NCBI GenBank assembly: GCA_037893225.1
Contig: JAZGUH010000763.1
Location: 172,961-236,960 of the forward strand
Reading direction: 5' to 3'
Length of the DNA: 64,000 nucleotides
Source: Hippasteria phrygiana
Taxonomy: Eukaryota; Echinodermata; Asteroidea; Valvatida; Goniasteridae
The position numbers and the translations under genes were made by a program. Shown here one piece after another: positions 21,901 through 31,570 of the stretch. Numbering within the stretch: position 1 is the first letter of the stretch; the number at the start of each line of letters is the position of its first letter. The notes below the pieces were generated by a model. It saw only the letters and a list, made by a program, of their open reading frames with translations, made no database searches and was not told where the DNA came from.

Positions 21901-24900
21901 GACATTTCACGAGTGGATTACAGTTGCACACGTCAGTATACGATGTGCTTCAGCCATCCACGCCTGAAAAAAAACTATTTCACCGTGCACAGACGATCAG
22001 GTTGACCGGAGATTGCGCGTTAAACCCGGGCCGCGCCGCCCCACGCAAAAATCACGCTGCGATAGTCAGCGGCAAAAAGTGCAACGTGGATGGTACCCCG
22101 AAGCACACGGTTAGTTGTTGGCACTCGTGTGGAAAGGAGCCATGCTTAATTCCTTTGGCCTCGTGCGCACGGGACGAACACATTTTTAAAAGTTCTTATT
22201 TTGAACCCTCCAAAAAGCATTTAGACCAGAAAGTAGTACCTATGACGATTTCAGGTACTTTTCCAAAGCCAAATGGGACAAATCTTGGAGAAATTGAGAG
22301 AAAATGACAAAACTGTTCAGACCCCTGTACATTTTCAATGGGCCGATTTCGCTTTTTGCCTGCAGAGCCCATTTATGCGCATGCGTGCATAAATTTGAAT
22401 TTATTAGGAAACTGGTCTTTGTCAAAAAAGTAAAGAAAAAGTTAAGACCCGCGGACAGGAATATCCAAGACCTTCGTGGAAGTGAAGAACCGAGCAAAGA
22501 ACGGTAGAATCGATTCTTAACAGAGCGCGTAATATAAAACATTTTAGAATCGAATACATTGCCGAGTCTATTTACTGAGAAACAGCGCCCTCGTTATTTA
22601 CGCGGAAGGAAAAAAAGGAACACGAAGGTCTTGGAACCAAGACTACCATTGCCCTAGTATTGGTTCCAAGACCTTCGTGTTCCTTTTTTTCCTTCCGCGC
22701 TCTGATAAGAATCGATTCTACCGTTCTTTGCTCGGTTCTTCACTTCCACGAAGGTCTTGGATATTCCTCCAAGCGGGTCTTAACTTTTTCTTTACTTTTT
22801 CGATCATTCTCCCCCAACTTTCCGGGGGAGCCAATCAGCGATTGAGTTTTACCTTGACAAATGAATTATTCATAACTTAGCAAGCATGCACGATTAAATA
22901 GGACGCGGTGCGGTCACCACCCTGGTATGGGTGCGGTTTTTTGTGTTTGTTGTCTGGAAATTTGAAGTTCATCGCGCCCGGGCCCGACGCGTCGACCGTT
23001 GGATGGAGGATTGCGCGATCCGCGTGACCCAGTCTGTCATGTCTGTGGGAATTTTTTTTTTAAGTTGACGTGCAGGCACGACGTGTCGTTAAAATCCGCG
23101 AAGTATCTGTAATCCAGCGGATTTCTGTAGTGCAGCTGAAGTTTATTTAGACATCAAATAAGTGTAGGCCTATACGAAATATTTGTGCGACACTTGCCAC
23201 GGACAAGTGAGGAAAGTATTTTTAATCTTCTTCAACATTCAAAAATGAGGATGATGAGTGAACATGTGAGGTATTTTAATACTTCCGAATGTAAATTTAG
23301 AACTATTACCTTGGATGACAGCCAGTGTGTTTACGTGCTTACTATTCCACATTTCCAAATTTCAACATGTAATAGAAAAAATACATGCAGTAGTCGGTGC
23401 AAAGAACTCGGTTAAAAGAACTACATCACAGTTGATTTCATTACAGTCATAATTGATCTGTTTCAATTTTTTTCTTTCAAAACAACAATTTTCATATAAA
23501 GGAAAACATATAAGAAAGGATGATACGGTGTACATAATAGCCCAACTTTTATAGTTAAATATAATCCCAACAAAAATGTCGACAAGAAGAAGTGTTGATA
23601 AGTAAAGGCAAAAGCATAGATTTCGGGGTTGTGGGGATGGGGAATATATCTCCACCCACACACACTTTATGACAAGATCACCCCCAGACAATAAAACCAG
23701 ACAGAAGAGAAAAATTAAAATAGACCAGGAGGCAATTAATACGGAGTATAAATTTTACATGGAAATTACAGTAGAATTGTCAGAAAGAGGGTTAAATGTG
23801 GGTTTGTGTATGGACCATAATTAATACATGTGTAATAAACAGCGTAGTGTCCAATCCACCCCCCCCCCCCCCCTTCGAAATTTTCAGTTGGTTGGTTTTG
23901 GAAATTTCATTATAACCCCCCCCCCCCCCCCCCCTTTCCCGGTCTCCACACATGTCATAGTCAAATCATGGAGGCGCGCTTGAGTGAAGGTAACAATTTA
24001 TGAGAAGGTATTACCCGATGACATGTACATTATGTATTGTGCATGTTCACTGTATGAGCTAGAACACTGGTGTGTAAACATGTGAGGTGATAAACTTAAA
24101 AAAGCCTTCAGAATGGAGGACGTCCCAGCCAGTTTGTATAAGTAAATGTATTATACATTTATTTAAATGCCACATGTACATGTACATGTAATAAAGTAAT
24201 GGTTTCAATGTACATGTATATTGCAGCAGTTGAAAAAAAATATATTATTTTTTTCAGTAGTAACTGACCGGTACATCTGCCAATTCAATTTTTCAGGATG
24301 GAAATTGAAAATACATGAACAAAGAGATGTAATAAATGGTGTGTTTCATATTTCTGATGAACTCTGTGGCAGTTCTAACCTTCAATGGTAAAGTATATGT
24401 TAACATAAATGTAACTTTAAAATAATGCTTTAAAATCTTTACAGAAATACATTTTATCCAGTGAACAATTATGTTTACCTCCAGAATTAAAATAAATGAG
24501 TGAAGTTAACCATCTAATTTAATCTTAAATCCACTGCATTTAAGTGGTTTGCTGGGCTTGCTATTTCAGACTTCTCTTCTTCATGTTCACTTTTTAAAAT
24601 ATTAGTATACATGGATTACTATACACATGTAGGAATGTAATGTGTTTAGTGGAGGAATTTTTTATTGGGAGAAATATGAGTAATTAAGGCAATGATGAAT
24701 TTGAGCTCCACCTTGAAGACAAAGTGAGTAAAAACGTTTTTCAGTCAAAAGTTGACCAGAGACCGTCCTGTAAATTTATTGTGAATGCAACTGGACTGAA
24801 ATATCCAATACAATACTGGGCCTGGCCATGGCTGGCTGCAAAAAAAGGCACCACACACCGTAATACATGTTTGTACATGTAATTTAACAAGACTGGCAAA

Positions 24901-27900
24901 AATCAATCTTTGATAAACATAATTTAAAAATTGGACTATTCTGCATTTATTCTAGCTAATTAACATCCCAGATTAAAGTGCACACCTGCAGGTAAATTAT
25001 CATTATCTGGGACGTAGCAAGAAAGATCAGAAACTCCAAGTTATTCAAACTTGAAGTTCAAGTACGTATACGTACACTATACATGTATCCACAGTGTTCA
25101 TGATATGTGGATATGTACATTGTACAAGTGGCTTTTGTACACAGTGGCTTTTGTACACAGTACATCCAAGTTTTTTTCCAAACGGTATTATATTACACGT
25201 CGCGTCGACCACAGGCGCATTTTGCATAATTGGGACAATCGGTCAAACCGTGGAGGTCAGACCAGTCACGTGATATGAATAATGCATGTTTAGCCACGAT
25301 TTCTATAGTCGGGTCCCGCCCTCAAAAGTAAGAATATCCAAGACGTTACTGTACATCCGTGATTGATCGCAAGCACGCCTGCCGGTGACAGCCTGTAAAT
25401 TGCGCCCTCTGTTGATGACAAGTATTAGACAGTAACGTCTTGAACTAAGACTACCATTGCCCGAACCTTTAAACCTGCTTGCCCTGTCGCCATTGCCGAA
25501 AGATATTTGTTAGCCTTGGGTGATAATCCCGACTCCGAATTACCGGTTGTACGCCATTTAACTACTTCTAAGAAAGGGCTTGTTGCCACTTCTAACCCTT
25601 TAAGTTACACTAGAACACGTGAGATGTACTTGAAGCCATTGAGCCTTTTGTACCTGATATTACTAAGTTCGTTCTTCACAACCTTAGGTCAGGCGGTGCA
25701 TCTGCATCGAGTAATGCGCTTGTACATTCTTGGTTAGTAGCGCGCCATTAGCCTTTTAGAGGTATGGCGGACACAATAGGAGGGCGGTATTTTATTTGAG
25801 TATAAATACACAGGTTTTACCCAAATCAAATAGCGCCCTCCTATTGTGTCCGCCATACCTCTAAAAGGCTAAAGGCAGATGGAAGACCGACAAAGCTAGA
25901 CATGTGCACGCTTACCTAAAACCTAATATCGAGGCTGAACTTCTGCCTTCTAATTCCCTCGGTATACGAGGCACAATCTTGTCATTAATACTTGTAACTT
26001 TATCGTTGGCCCAGTAATTGGACAAGACGGATATAATCTGCAATGTGAATTTCAGTTGTATAAATACGAGTCCGAAGAATAAAGCGAGTTGACTTGGTGC
26101 TCACAACCGAATCCAACTTGTTCGAACAAATAGATTGCTTTCCAATCCTGATTATTTCATGTTTTCATTTTTTGTATCTCATGAGGAGTAGCATTTTTTT
26201 CAATAAACCCTCCACTTTTTTAAACTAAAAATGTTCGCACACTCAGAGAATTGCGTGGATCAAACTTTTAGACATGACATTTGCCATCAAGTCTATAAGT
26301 GATCCTATTGATTTATCTTCACATGCAATAACTCTTTTCAAGCCCATAACCTTGGTAATTATATAGAATTGTCAATCCAGTGGCATGTTTGAATTAATTT
26401 TGTTCATAGTGAATTTGACTGAAAGCATGGATTATACATGCAAATACTTGAAGCAAATACTTGAATAATACATGTGCATGCACATGTTTTGAAATGTCTA
26501 TATCTATTGGCAAATGTTGAGGACCCCCCCCCCCCCCCCCTCCCCCGATGCGTTCTCTTTTTTAGTTACATGCATACAAATAGTTTCTACATGCGTTAAG
26601 CCAACAATATTTCATTTTACAATAACCTCAGTGACCTTAAAAATGACCTAATAAAAAATATGAAGCAAAATCACATATCACACCTTTTCAAACCCACGTA
26701 CATGTAATTTGTGTACTACAGCTTTATCGTCGAAAAATAATGTGGGGATTATAATGCCTCAACAAAACATTTTCAATAAGTCGAACCAAATTTGACGAAA
26801 ATTAATCTGGTAAAAATAATAGAATAGGCCTACCTATAAAATCTTTGAAAATAACCATTCACATAGCTGTGTTTACTATATAAAACAAATTAATCATTTC
26901 CTTCAACATGAAAAAGAAATTCCCATCATATAATATTTGAGGCACAGTGTGCTGAGTTTAATATATTTTTAAATATATTTTTGGTCAAGCGAGGGCGCTG
27001 CTTTTCTTATGTTTTTCTTTTAAGTGAACAATGTTAAGATTTTTTCGGGAATTACACATTACTGTGCAATTTTTTAGCGTGGGATCAAGTGAATCCTTGA
27101 TTATACACATGTTATCTACCATTTGAGCAATATTGTGTGTCCCCGAAACGTTGTAGAACAGAAATCGCTTTCTGAAAGGATTTCAGGCCCATGCCCTACA
27201 GTCTAACTATAGTCCTCTAGAGTTCTATCAATTCTTCATTTTCATATAAAACAAGATCATTAAATGACGTTGAAACATTTTGCGAATAAATGCATCAAAC
27301 TGGCGACTGTTTTTGTGTAATTATAATCTGCCTATAATTTGCATTCTGAAAGCACGTGACAGCCCAACCCGGGCCACATCCAGAATTTTCAAACCTATTT
27401 ATCACAGGGAGTATTCTGCCCAAAATTCAAGTAAATGGTACTCGGAAGTGTCAAATTATACACCAAGTTTTCTTTTCTTTCTTTTTTTCAATCAATGTGC
27501 CTAGCGATAGGGAATGTGGCATGGCGACGTGTCTCTCCATAATAACGCCTTATCCCCTCCCCTTTCGACTATATTTCGAAAACAAAATGTACCGCGTAAG
27601 CAACAATCATTATCGGATATTTATAGCTGTTTTTGAGAAATTTTCTGCAATGATTTTCGGCTCTTAAAAATTGGTTACCGCCAAGTTTTCAGCCCCTCCC
27701 CATTTTTGTTTACTGTACTGCCTGCATGCAATGGTAAATCCAAGGTCATAAAGGTCAACACGGCCTGCATAAATAGAATTTGTCCGCAAATCTACACCAC
27801 AGCGTACATTTGACCTGTTTCCAGCAAATGACCTTACTTCTTTACCTCACCAACGAAAGGAAAACTTAAGAAAAAGCAACTGGGAAAAAAACGTGATGAT

Positions 27901-30165
27901 CAAAATGAGCCTTTATACCCCATGCATACCCCATGCATACTCTCATAACAAAGAAGTCTTTAAAAAGGCACAAACAATGCGATAAAGTACACCCCCCCCC
28001 CCCCCCCCCCCCCCACCGAAACGAAACAAATTTAGTTAGTTGGGACTAACCTGGTTCACAGAATCAAGTTGTTTCATCAGCTCCTGCAAATTACAACCGA
28101 ACACAAAAGTTCATAGAATTGGGTCTAAAGTTAGCATGACACATTCACTAAAGTCAGCGCACAATATTTCTGTAGTAGTAAGCTTAACTTGTCTGCTTGT
28201 TTGGGCGTTAATATTGATTGAAACCAGTAAAATATCCACGATTCCATTTTTGTACCTTACTTCAATTAAAGGGACACATTGCCTTCAAATGTCATAAAAT
28301 GTTGCTGTTTGGAAATGTTCATGCAAAAAAACAAGTATAATGTGTTGTAATTAGTGAGTAGTGATTACAAAACAAAAAATTGGCCTCTGACCTCTGACAT
28401 CTGACCCGCGAAACATAGACTTATTTCCAGTAGTAAATACCACCGTCTAAATAATGCGCAAAATACGCTGTAAGAGTCTTTCTGGGCCACCAACTTACGC
28501 TTCTCAGCAGATGATTTTCGTGGACGTCCCCTAGTTGGAGTTGGAGATGGCATGGATGATGAAGGTCCACCGGATGCGTCCATGCTTCAGCTTCAATTCA
28601 TATACAAATCGTCCCCCCCCCCCCACGTCTATTTGGCAATACATTTAGAGGCCTGATGAGGCACACGAACCGATATCTATACTATATCATTATGATACAA
28701 AAACGGCATTGGGACCAGACCTTCTTGTACCACACAATGCGTTGGCGCCAGGCTGGCCCCGCGGCCATCCATTTACGAGTACCGTCCGTGTCACGCGACG
28801 AGACAGTCCCCCGATATCCTATACCATATGCGGGGCAGGCTTCGCTTCACCCGGCCAGGCTACACAAGCTCCTTACAAGGCTTGCGGCTTGACCATAATG
28901 GAATAATAAGTTTATTCCAACATGCATGTTTATTTATTAACTATAAAAAAAGTAATTGAATATCACAAACAGACGGTTATTGTAATAATAATTGCCCAGA
29001 CGTACTTCAACCAGCTGCGACTGGAAATACGACTGGTGAACACGGTCCGCCATTTTGTGGAGTCAAAAATTTGGTTCTACAAAATGGCGGACCGTTATTT
29101 GTCACGAAATTAAACAAAAACCACGCAATTTGAAGGGATAGTTATGTGAATCTTTATATTCTACTTTTAAAAAGCTTCCTAACCACATCCATTTCATTTT
29201 TATAGCCCAAATCGCCAAATCCAAAGCAATGTGTCCCTTTAATGTCAGCCCATAGTGTCAGATGACAAGATTATTATCGATTTCCCCAAATTGGAAAAAA
29301 AATGGGGGGGGGGGGTGGCCCCCACTGGCCACCTGTTCCACCGCCAATGCGTGTGATCGATATCTGTCCAAATGCAAATGAGCAATTTAGATAATTTTTC
29401 GTCGTAACAAGATGATGACGAGATGTAAACAAGATAGTGACGAGATTAAAACTTGTCGATTTGACAAGTAAAATCCTGTCAATACAGACACTCGGGCATA
29501 ACAAGATTTATCTTGTCAACATGACCAGTTTTGGTTTTCAGTGTTCCGATCAGTCTATCCTTCGCAGACTAGAGTCCGTCGCTAGACTAGTCAGGGTTTG
29601 GTACCAAGACGTTTACAATCGTGAGGTCGCAAGACTTGCACACTCTATTGGGGGTGCGGGAAGTATATAAGCAAGACAGCAGTGCAGAAAGCAAACAACA
29701 GTTAAATATCGGGGAAATGTTACTTTAAATACCCCCAAATGGGTCAGAAACATAACAAACTTGGACACAGCCAGTTACTTCGAAATATATGTCAGCAAAA
29801 TCAATGAACATGAGACAGAAACACTTTGAGTGACTGTACACTCTTCCAAGAACATCTAACACAGTAAACACACATATCCTTCCCCTAAATTGCACGAACA
29901 ATCTCAAACTTGAAAGGTTGTACCATGTTTTTATGCAATTCTAAACATGAATGGATGGTTATTTTGTGAGATCGTTCTGTTTCTGACCCATATTGGTGGG
30001 TGTATCAAAGTAAAATCTTTGCTAAATATCTTTGCTAGTGACGAACGGACGGCGACAAAAATATTACCCGTGTTTTGGGCCCAGGTACCCCCGTCTGAAT
30101 CAGAGGCCCTTCATACTCATTGGGCAGAAGATTCTTGGCGATGGTAGATGATATAACATGAACAC
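9869..30165 (-). CDS. ABAT: 4-aminobutyrate aminotransferase (GABA transaminase), four internal exons
   Basis: Four minus-strand exons read in order as the N-terminal part of mitochondrial GABA transaminase, the PLP-dependent class III aminotransferase that moves the amino group of GABA to 2-oxoglutarate to give succinate semialdehyde. Exons are 30068-30165, 28051-28083, 11391-11508 and 9869-9918. Joined, they give the family landmarks [39 protein letters not shown] and YNHPAI. All donors begin GT and acceptors end AG, and phases agree at each junction (0, 0, 1). The presequence exon and the large C-terminal part with the PLP lysine were not found; they should lie above 30165 and below 9869. 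Intron 28050-11509 is about 16.5 kb of mobile elements. No in-frame stop or frameshift is seen, so the gene may be intact. Confidence 0.85.
9919..11390. other. ABAT intron c-d, with a (tagc)n microsatellite
   Basis: Intron of 1.47 kb. It contains about 12 uninterrupted copies of tagc at 10629-10677. No other recognised feature. Confidence 0.6.
10629..10677. repeat. (TAGC)n microsatellite
   Basis: About 12 perfect tetranucleotide copies within the ABAT intron; the unit is self-complementary (agct). Confidence 0.95.
11391..11508 (-). CDS. ABAT: ABAT exon c (118 nt)
   Basis: Encodes [18 protein letters not shown], then [11 protein letters not shown] and [10 protein letters not shown], the most recognisable N-terminal segment of GABA transaminase. 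The acceptor is preceded by a pyrimidine tract ending ctttcttctcag (from 11509 upward). The donor is gtaata at 11390-11385. The exon is 39 codons plus one base, leaving the first base of a Gly codon that exon d completes. Confidence 0.9.
12170..12349. mobile_element. hAT-like MITE with GGATCTAG/GATCCGCC ends and G/C runs
   Basis: A 180-bp insertion with inverted ends, CCGGATCTAG at the left and GTAGATCCGCCACTG at the right, flanked by the direct repeat caatcc (12164-12169 and 12350-12355). Removing it with one repeat restores the recombinase frame (LPI then LLTSA). It carries a 17-base G run near 12186 and G and C runs near 12300. The CAGTGGCGGATC end resembles hAT MITEs, but the direct repeat is shorter than the usual 8 bp. 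Confidence 0.65.
13745..13825. repeat. GC-rich tandem repeat
   Basis: Four imperfect copies of gcgcgctgacctacaggg separated by alternating GC tracts. It lies within the 13643-15530 block that is absent from X3. Confidence 0.8.
14928..15305 (-). CDS. Cysteine-rich ORF, unknown function
   Basis: A 125-residue minus-strand frame. Its middle (about residues 27-70) has some 14 cysteines in CxC and CPCKC patterns ([27 protein letters not shown]), with an acidic leader before it. This spacing recalls CXC-type zinc-binding tails attached to some transposon-encoded proteins and to chromatin proteins. It may be a terminal exon of a mobile-element gene. It lies in the block of X2 that has no counterpart in X3. 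No confident homologue was identified, and the start codon and exon limits are uncertain. Confidence 0.35.
   Translation of the reverse strand: MEYLSESCMELEVGDIEVEPYAGEPMTCTCRNSCQRGRLGTRGACPCKCAQQNCNVSCRCGTVRAKFCTQNPTGGVSVKGSMYYVYIHLDVSCSYLACKLRSIKSFRLILTRHFKNKIIMLLKEG
15798..16625. mobile_element. Unclassified insertion in X2
   Basis: X3 runs continuously from the gtgtgtgggtgg block to ccatccccacaacc, whereas X2 has about 830 extra bases between them. The ends carry weakly inverted gc-rich words (ccgttattcgcgc and gcgcgaatattgg). Clear terminal repeats and target duplication are not visible. Confidence 0.4.
17338..17480. repeat. Hairpin and about 70-bp tandem duplication
   Basis: ctgcttttctgct, a short loop, and agcagaaaagcag form a 13-bp hairpin. 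The second arm plus gattgaacgttttg and tttttctacttttctac is repeated once more downstream. Confidence 0.7.
18840..18895. repeat. Duplicated tacg-rich unit
   Basis: cgtacgtacgtatgaacgtg occurs twice in tandem, inside element C. Confidence 0.8.
18969..19330 (+). pseudogene. RecQ-like superfamily 2 helicase, N-terminal fragment
   Basis: Translation gives [18 protein letters not shown], then [19 protein letters not shown], a Q-motif-like lead-in followed by Walker A (GFGKS). After a frame change come LIIVVVP and [18 protein letters not shown] (motif Ia region), then PPESL. This is the order seen in RecQ-type ATP-dependent DNA helicases. It is broken by a 25-bp palindromic insertion (19122-19146), small indels and truncation before the DEAD/H box is clear. 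It is the only protein-coding trace inside the TAG...CTA elements, but it may simply be cargo. Confidence 0.65.
19122..19146. mobile_element. 25-nt palindromic micro-insertion, copy 1
   Basis: CATGGAGGT, a 7-nt loop (gtttcct) and ACCTCCATG, flanked by a 7-bp direct repeat, aacgaag. It interrupts the helicase fragment between LDFLNE and the following motif. A second insertion with the same 9-nt arms is at 57276-57302. Confidence 0.7.
20654..22422. mobile_element. Element F with about 500-bp inverted repeats, in X2
   Basis: The left arm (from AGGCCAGTTTCC, 20654 to about 21180) is matched inverted by about 21890-22422. X1 and X3 lack this block between gggggagaat and the aaaaagtaaag word, so it is an insertion, though no target duplication is visible. 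Both arms keep an open frame with the peptide KKHLDQKV and [12 protein letters not shown]. That follows from arm similarity and does not by itself show a gene. A 17-base G run lies near 21620. Confidence 0.65.
22655..25453 (-). mobile_element. Element X copy 3 (X3), reference copy
   Basis: Begins TAGTATTGGTTCCAAGAC and ends ...GTCTTGAACTAAGACTA. It is flanked by ccattgccc at 22646-22654 and 25454-25462. It lies in the opposite orientation to X2 and shares the middle 9-mer with it. Left stem: CCAAGACCTTCGTG (22666-22679) with CACGAAGGTCTTGG (22747-22760). The right end pairs cagtaacgtcttg (25429-25441) with caagacgttactg (25339-25351). About 2.8 kb, non-coding, with C runs near 23860 and 23917. 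Confidence 0.85.
24972..25453 (-). repeat. Right X end, inverted match to 12905-13643
   Basis: The reverse complement of this segment follows 12905-13643 at high identity, ending at the cctgcaggtgtgcac word. In X2 and X3 together it therefore looks like one long inverted repeat, although it is the same end of two oppositely oriented copies. Confidence 0.8.
25748..25872. mobile_element. 125-bp palindromic MITE in the recombinase gene
   Basis: The left arm begins ttagccttttagaggtatgg and is matched by an inverted right arm ending ggctaa. The arms are about 39 bp, nearly perfect, with an AT-rich loop. It sits between [11 protein letters not shown] and GRWKTDKAR of the recombinase. Confidence 0.8.
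26018..28050. other. ABAT intron sequence, no gene recognised
   Basis: AT-rich, with a C run at 26524-26541 and a longer one near 27989-28013. No domain or complete element was recognised. Confidence 0.5.
28051..28083 (-). CDS. ABAT: ABAT exon b (33 nt)
   Basis: Eleven codons, [11 protein letters not shown], matching the segment between the PGPK motif and exon c in GABA transaminase. The acceptor is ...gtaatttgcag (28084 upward) and the donor is gttagt (28050-28045). Phase 0 at both ends. The exon is too short to stand alone; it is accepted because exons a and c on either side fit exactly. Confidence 0.85.
28270..29238. mobile_element. TTAA-flanked element (Kolobok-like ends)
   Basis: AGGGACACATTGC at the left and GCAATGTGTCCCT at the right, each bordered by TTAA (28266-28269 and 29239-29242). 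The purine start with a TTAA duplication fits Kolobok better than piggyBac, whose ends begin with C. The 969-bp copy lies in the ABAT a-b intron and contains a possible AT-hook exon. Confidence 0.65.
28493..28583 (-). CDS. Possible first exon with an AT-hook
   Basis: Reads [18 protein letters not shown] followed by [10 protein letters not shown], a Ser/Pro-rich leader with an AT-hook core (RGRPRK). It then meets a plausible donor, gtaagt. It sits inside the TTAA-flanked element and may be the surviving 5' exon of its transposase-type gene. Further exons were not found. Confidence 0.45.
30068..30165 (-). CDS. ABAT: ABAT exon a (98 nt)
   Basis: Encodes [15 protein letters not shown] and VPGPKTR, matching the mature N-terminus of GABA transaminase. 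The acceptor follows a pyrimidine tract (tctattttcccttaag, 30166 upward) and the donor is gtaata (30067-30062). Two bases complete a codon from an upstream exon, which should carry the mitochondrial presequence and was not found. Confidence 0.85.
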
Positions 30166-30464
30166 CTTAAGGGAAAATAGATAATTTACATAACATTATA
30201 CAAATATTGTGGCTTTGATAAAAAGACGGCAGCAACAAACAACAAAATCCTCAGAATGCAGGAGAAAACATCTAGATTTCAATACGTTTTTGGCAGCATG
30301 CATGCCCAGGACCCCCACCCCCCACCGGGGAGCAATTTTTTCGTAGACCAGAATTTACATCATGTATATTCATGATTAAGTTAACTTATATAATAAGCAT
30401 CGCACGAGGGCGCTAGATATTGTGACGTATTCAGATAAGGTTGCAATAAATCAGTTCAGTCGAC

Positions 30465-30640
30465 CCGCTTTTGTGGATAGATATTGGTATAGCGTAAGGC
30501 TTTGGAGTACGAGGCCTAGGTTCGATTCCTCTGTCCTGTTAATATATATTTTGCTTGTACTAAATTGTGATGTGGAGGATTTAACTTCAAGGGGAAACAA
30601 GTCCGAGAACCTGTCTTGCAACTCACATACACAGAAACAC
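30465..30640 (+). mobile_element. tRNA-derived SINE (family S2), copy a
   Basis: A tRNA-like head with an A-box-like part (tggtatagcg) and a B box (ggttcgattcc, near 30520). It is followed by a body running from cttgtactaaattgtgatg to gaacctgtcttgcaactc. The body is collinear with the minus-strand copy at 32780-32935. Confidence 0.65.
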
Positions 30641-31570
30641 TGGCAATTTTGGACTACGAAACAAAATCGCCTGAGAGGGGACGATGTCAGCTGTGAGCGC
30701 GGCATGCGCACCATTTACATGCGTACCATGTGTTTACAATTCTTAACAGAAATGGATAGATATTTTATAAGATTTTGCTGTTCCAACTGATTTTGGTGGG
30801 GTATTACTGAGTAAACTCTTTCCGAAATAATAACGGCATCACCAGCGGAGGTAGGGGCAGATTCTAAGAACTTCAATGGGTTTTGGACAGGCATGAGTAG
30901 ACCTTTTGTGCCTACATTGTTGAAGATTTTAAATGACTCACAAAATCCCCTCGAACTAGTGTTTGGCATTTAGTGCCATTAGGCCAAAAATCAAATTGTT
31001 TGGTTGTCCTCGACCGCCCGCCCCTATTTTTCGGCCCGCGCCAAACAAGTTTTTTTTCAATTTTTTGTTCTTCAATTCTATCCCAAAACTCGAATTGATT
31101 TCGCTCGTTCCAATCTCGTTTCCGTCTATATTTTGTTATTTGTAATGCACAAACACGACCCTACATTAAACTCCAGAGTTTGAAAGTTCATATTCTAGTA
31201 TCAGTGTGTGACTTCGCACAATAAATATCTCGATGGAAATACACGCGGTACAGAAATACACAAATGCAGCGTGGCCACTCATCAAATTTCAAATTCCCAA
31301 GATTCATCCAGTAAAATTCCCAAGAATTCCCAAGGCGATGGGAAAACACTTTGCAAAGAGCATCGGAATAAGCACTTTGCGCATGTGCAATCCATATTTT
31401 CCCACCAAAATTCCCAAGATCTTTGGAAAAATCCCTAGGAGTGGCCACAGTGCACACATGTATAACGCACGAGGCTCAAATGTTATGAAAATCGCATTTT
31501 GAGAAATAAATTTATGAAAAAATAGAATCTCAAAATTGTTCTAATTATATTCTTTAATCACTATATATTT

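Larger units (their letters stand above)
12905..22645 (+). mobile_element. Element X copy 2 (X2), expanded by nested insertions
   Basis: Begins TAGTCTTGGTTCAAGACG and ends ...TTGGAACCAAGACTA. It is flanked by ccattgtcc (12896-12904) and ccattgccc (22646-22654), a 9-bp target duplication with one change. Blocks 12905-13643, 15530-15797, 16625-17297, 20474-20653 and 22423-22645 are collinear with the reverse complement of X3. The gaps are later insertions (13643-15530, 15798-16625, element G, element F). The left terminal module pairs CAAGACGTTACTG (12916-12928) with CAGTAACGTCTTG (13009-13021). No transposase is visible, so it is non-autonomous. Confidence 0.8.
12095..26017 (+). pseudogene. 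Tyrosine recombinase (phage-integrase fold), broken by insertions
   Basis: A plus-strand recombinase gene lies inside the ABAT intron. It begins after a good 3' splice site (gctgttcttttgcag, ending 12094). The N-terminal SAM-like part ([19 protein letters not shown]) and the first catalytic Arg region ([11 protein letters not shown]) are at 12356-12904. The rest follows from 25463: the HxxR box (LHNLRSGGA, near 25690), then GRWKTDKAR and the likely nucleophile Tyr in VHAYLKPN at 25874-26017, ending at TAA. It is interrupted by a hAT-like MITE (12170-12349), elements X2 and X3 (12905-25453) and a palindrome (25748-25872), and frameshifted near 25650. Such XerD-like genes are multicopy in marine invertebrates, where they belong to DIRS-like or Crypton-type elements. 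I cannot tell which applies here. Confidence 0.8.

Noticed and set aside
12905..25453. One 12.5-kb transposon with 700-bp inverted repeats
   Set aside because: The 9-mer and two facing ends at 22646-22654, and the collinearity of X2 with inverted X3, show two copies of one asymmetric element.
28656..28906. GC-rich plus-strand ORFs as a gene
   Set aside because: Two overlapping frames are equally open, neither has a recognisable domain, and both lie inside a TTAA-flanked element.
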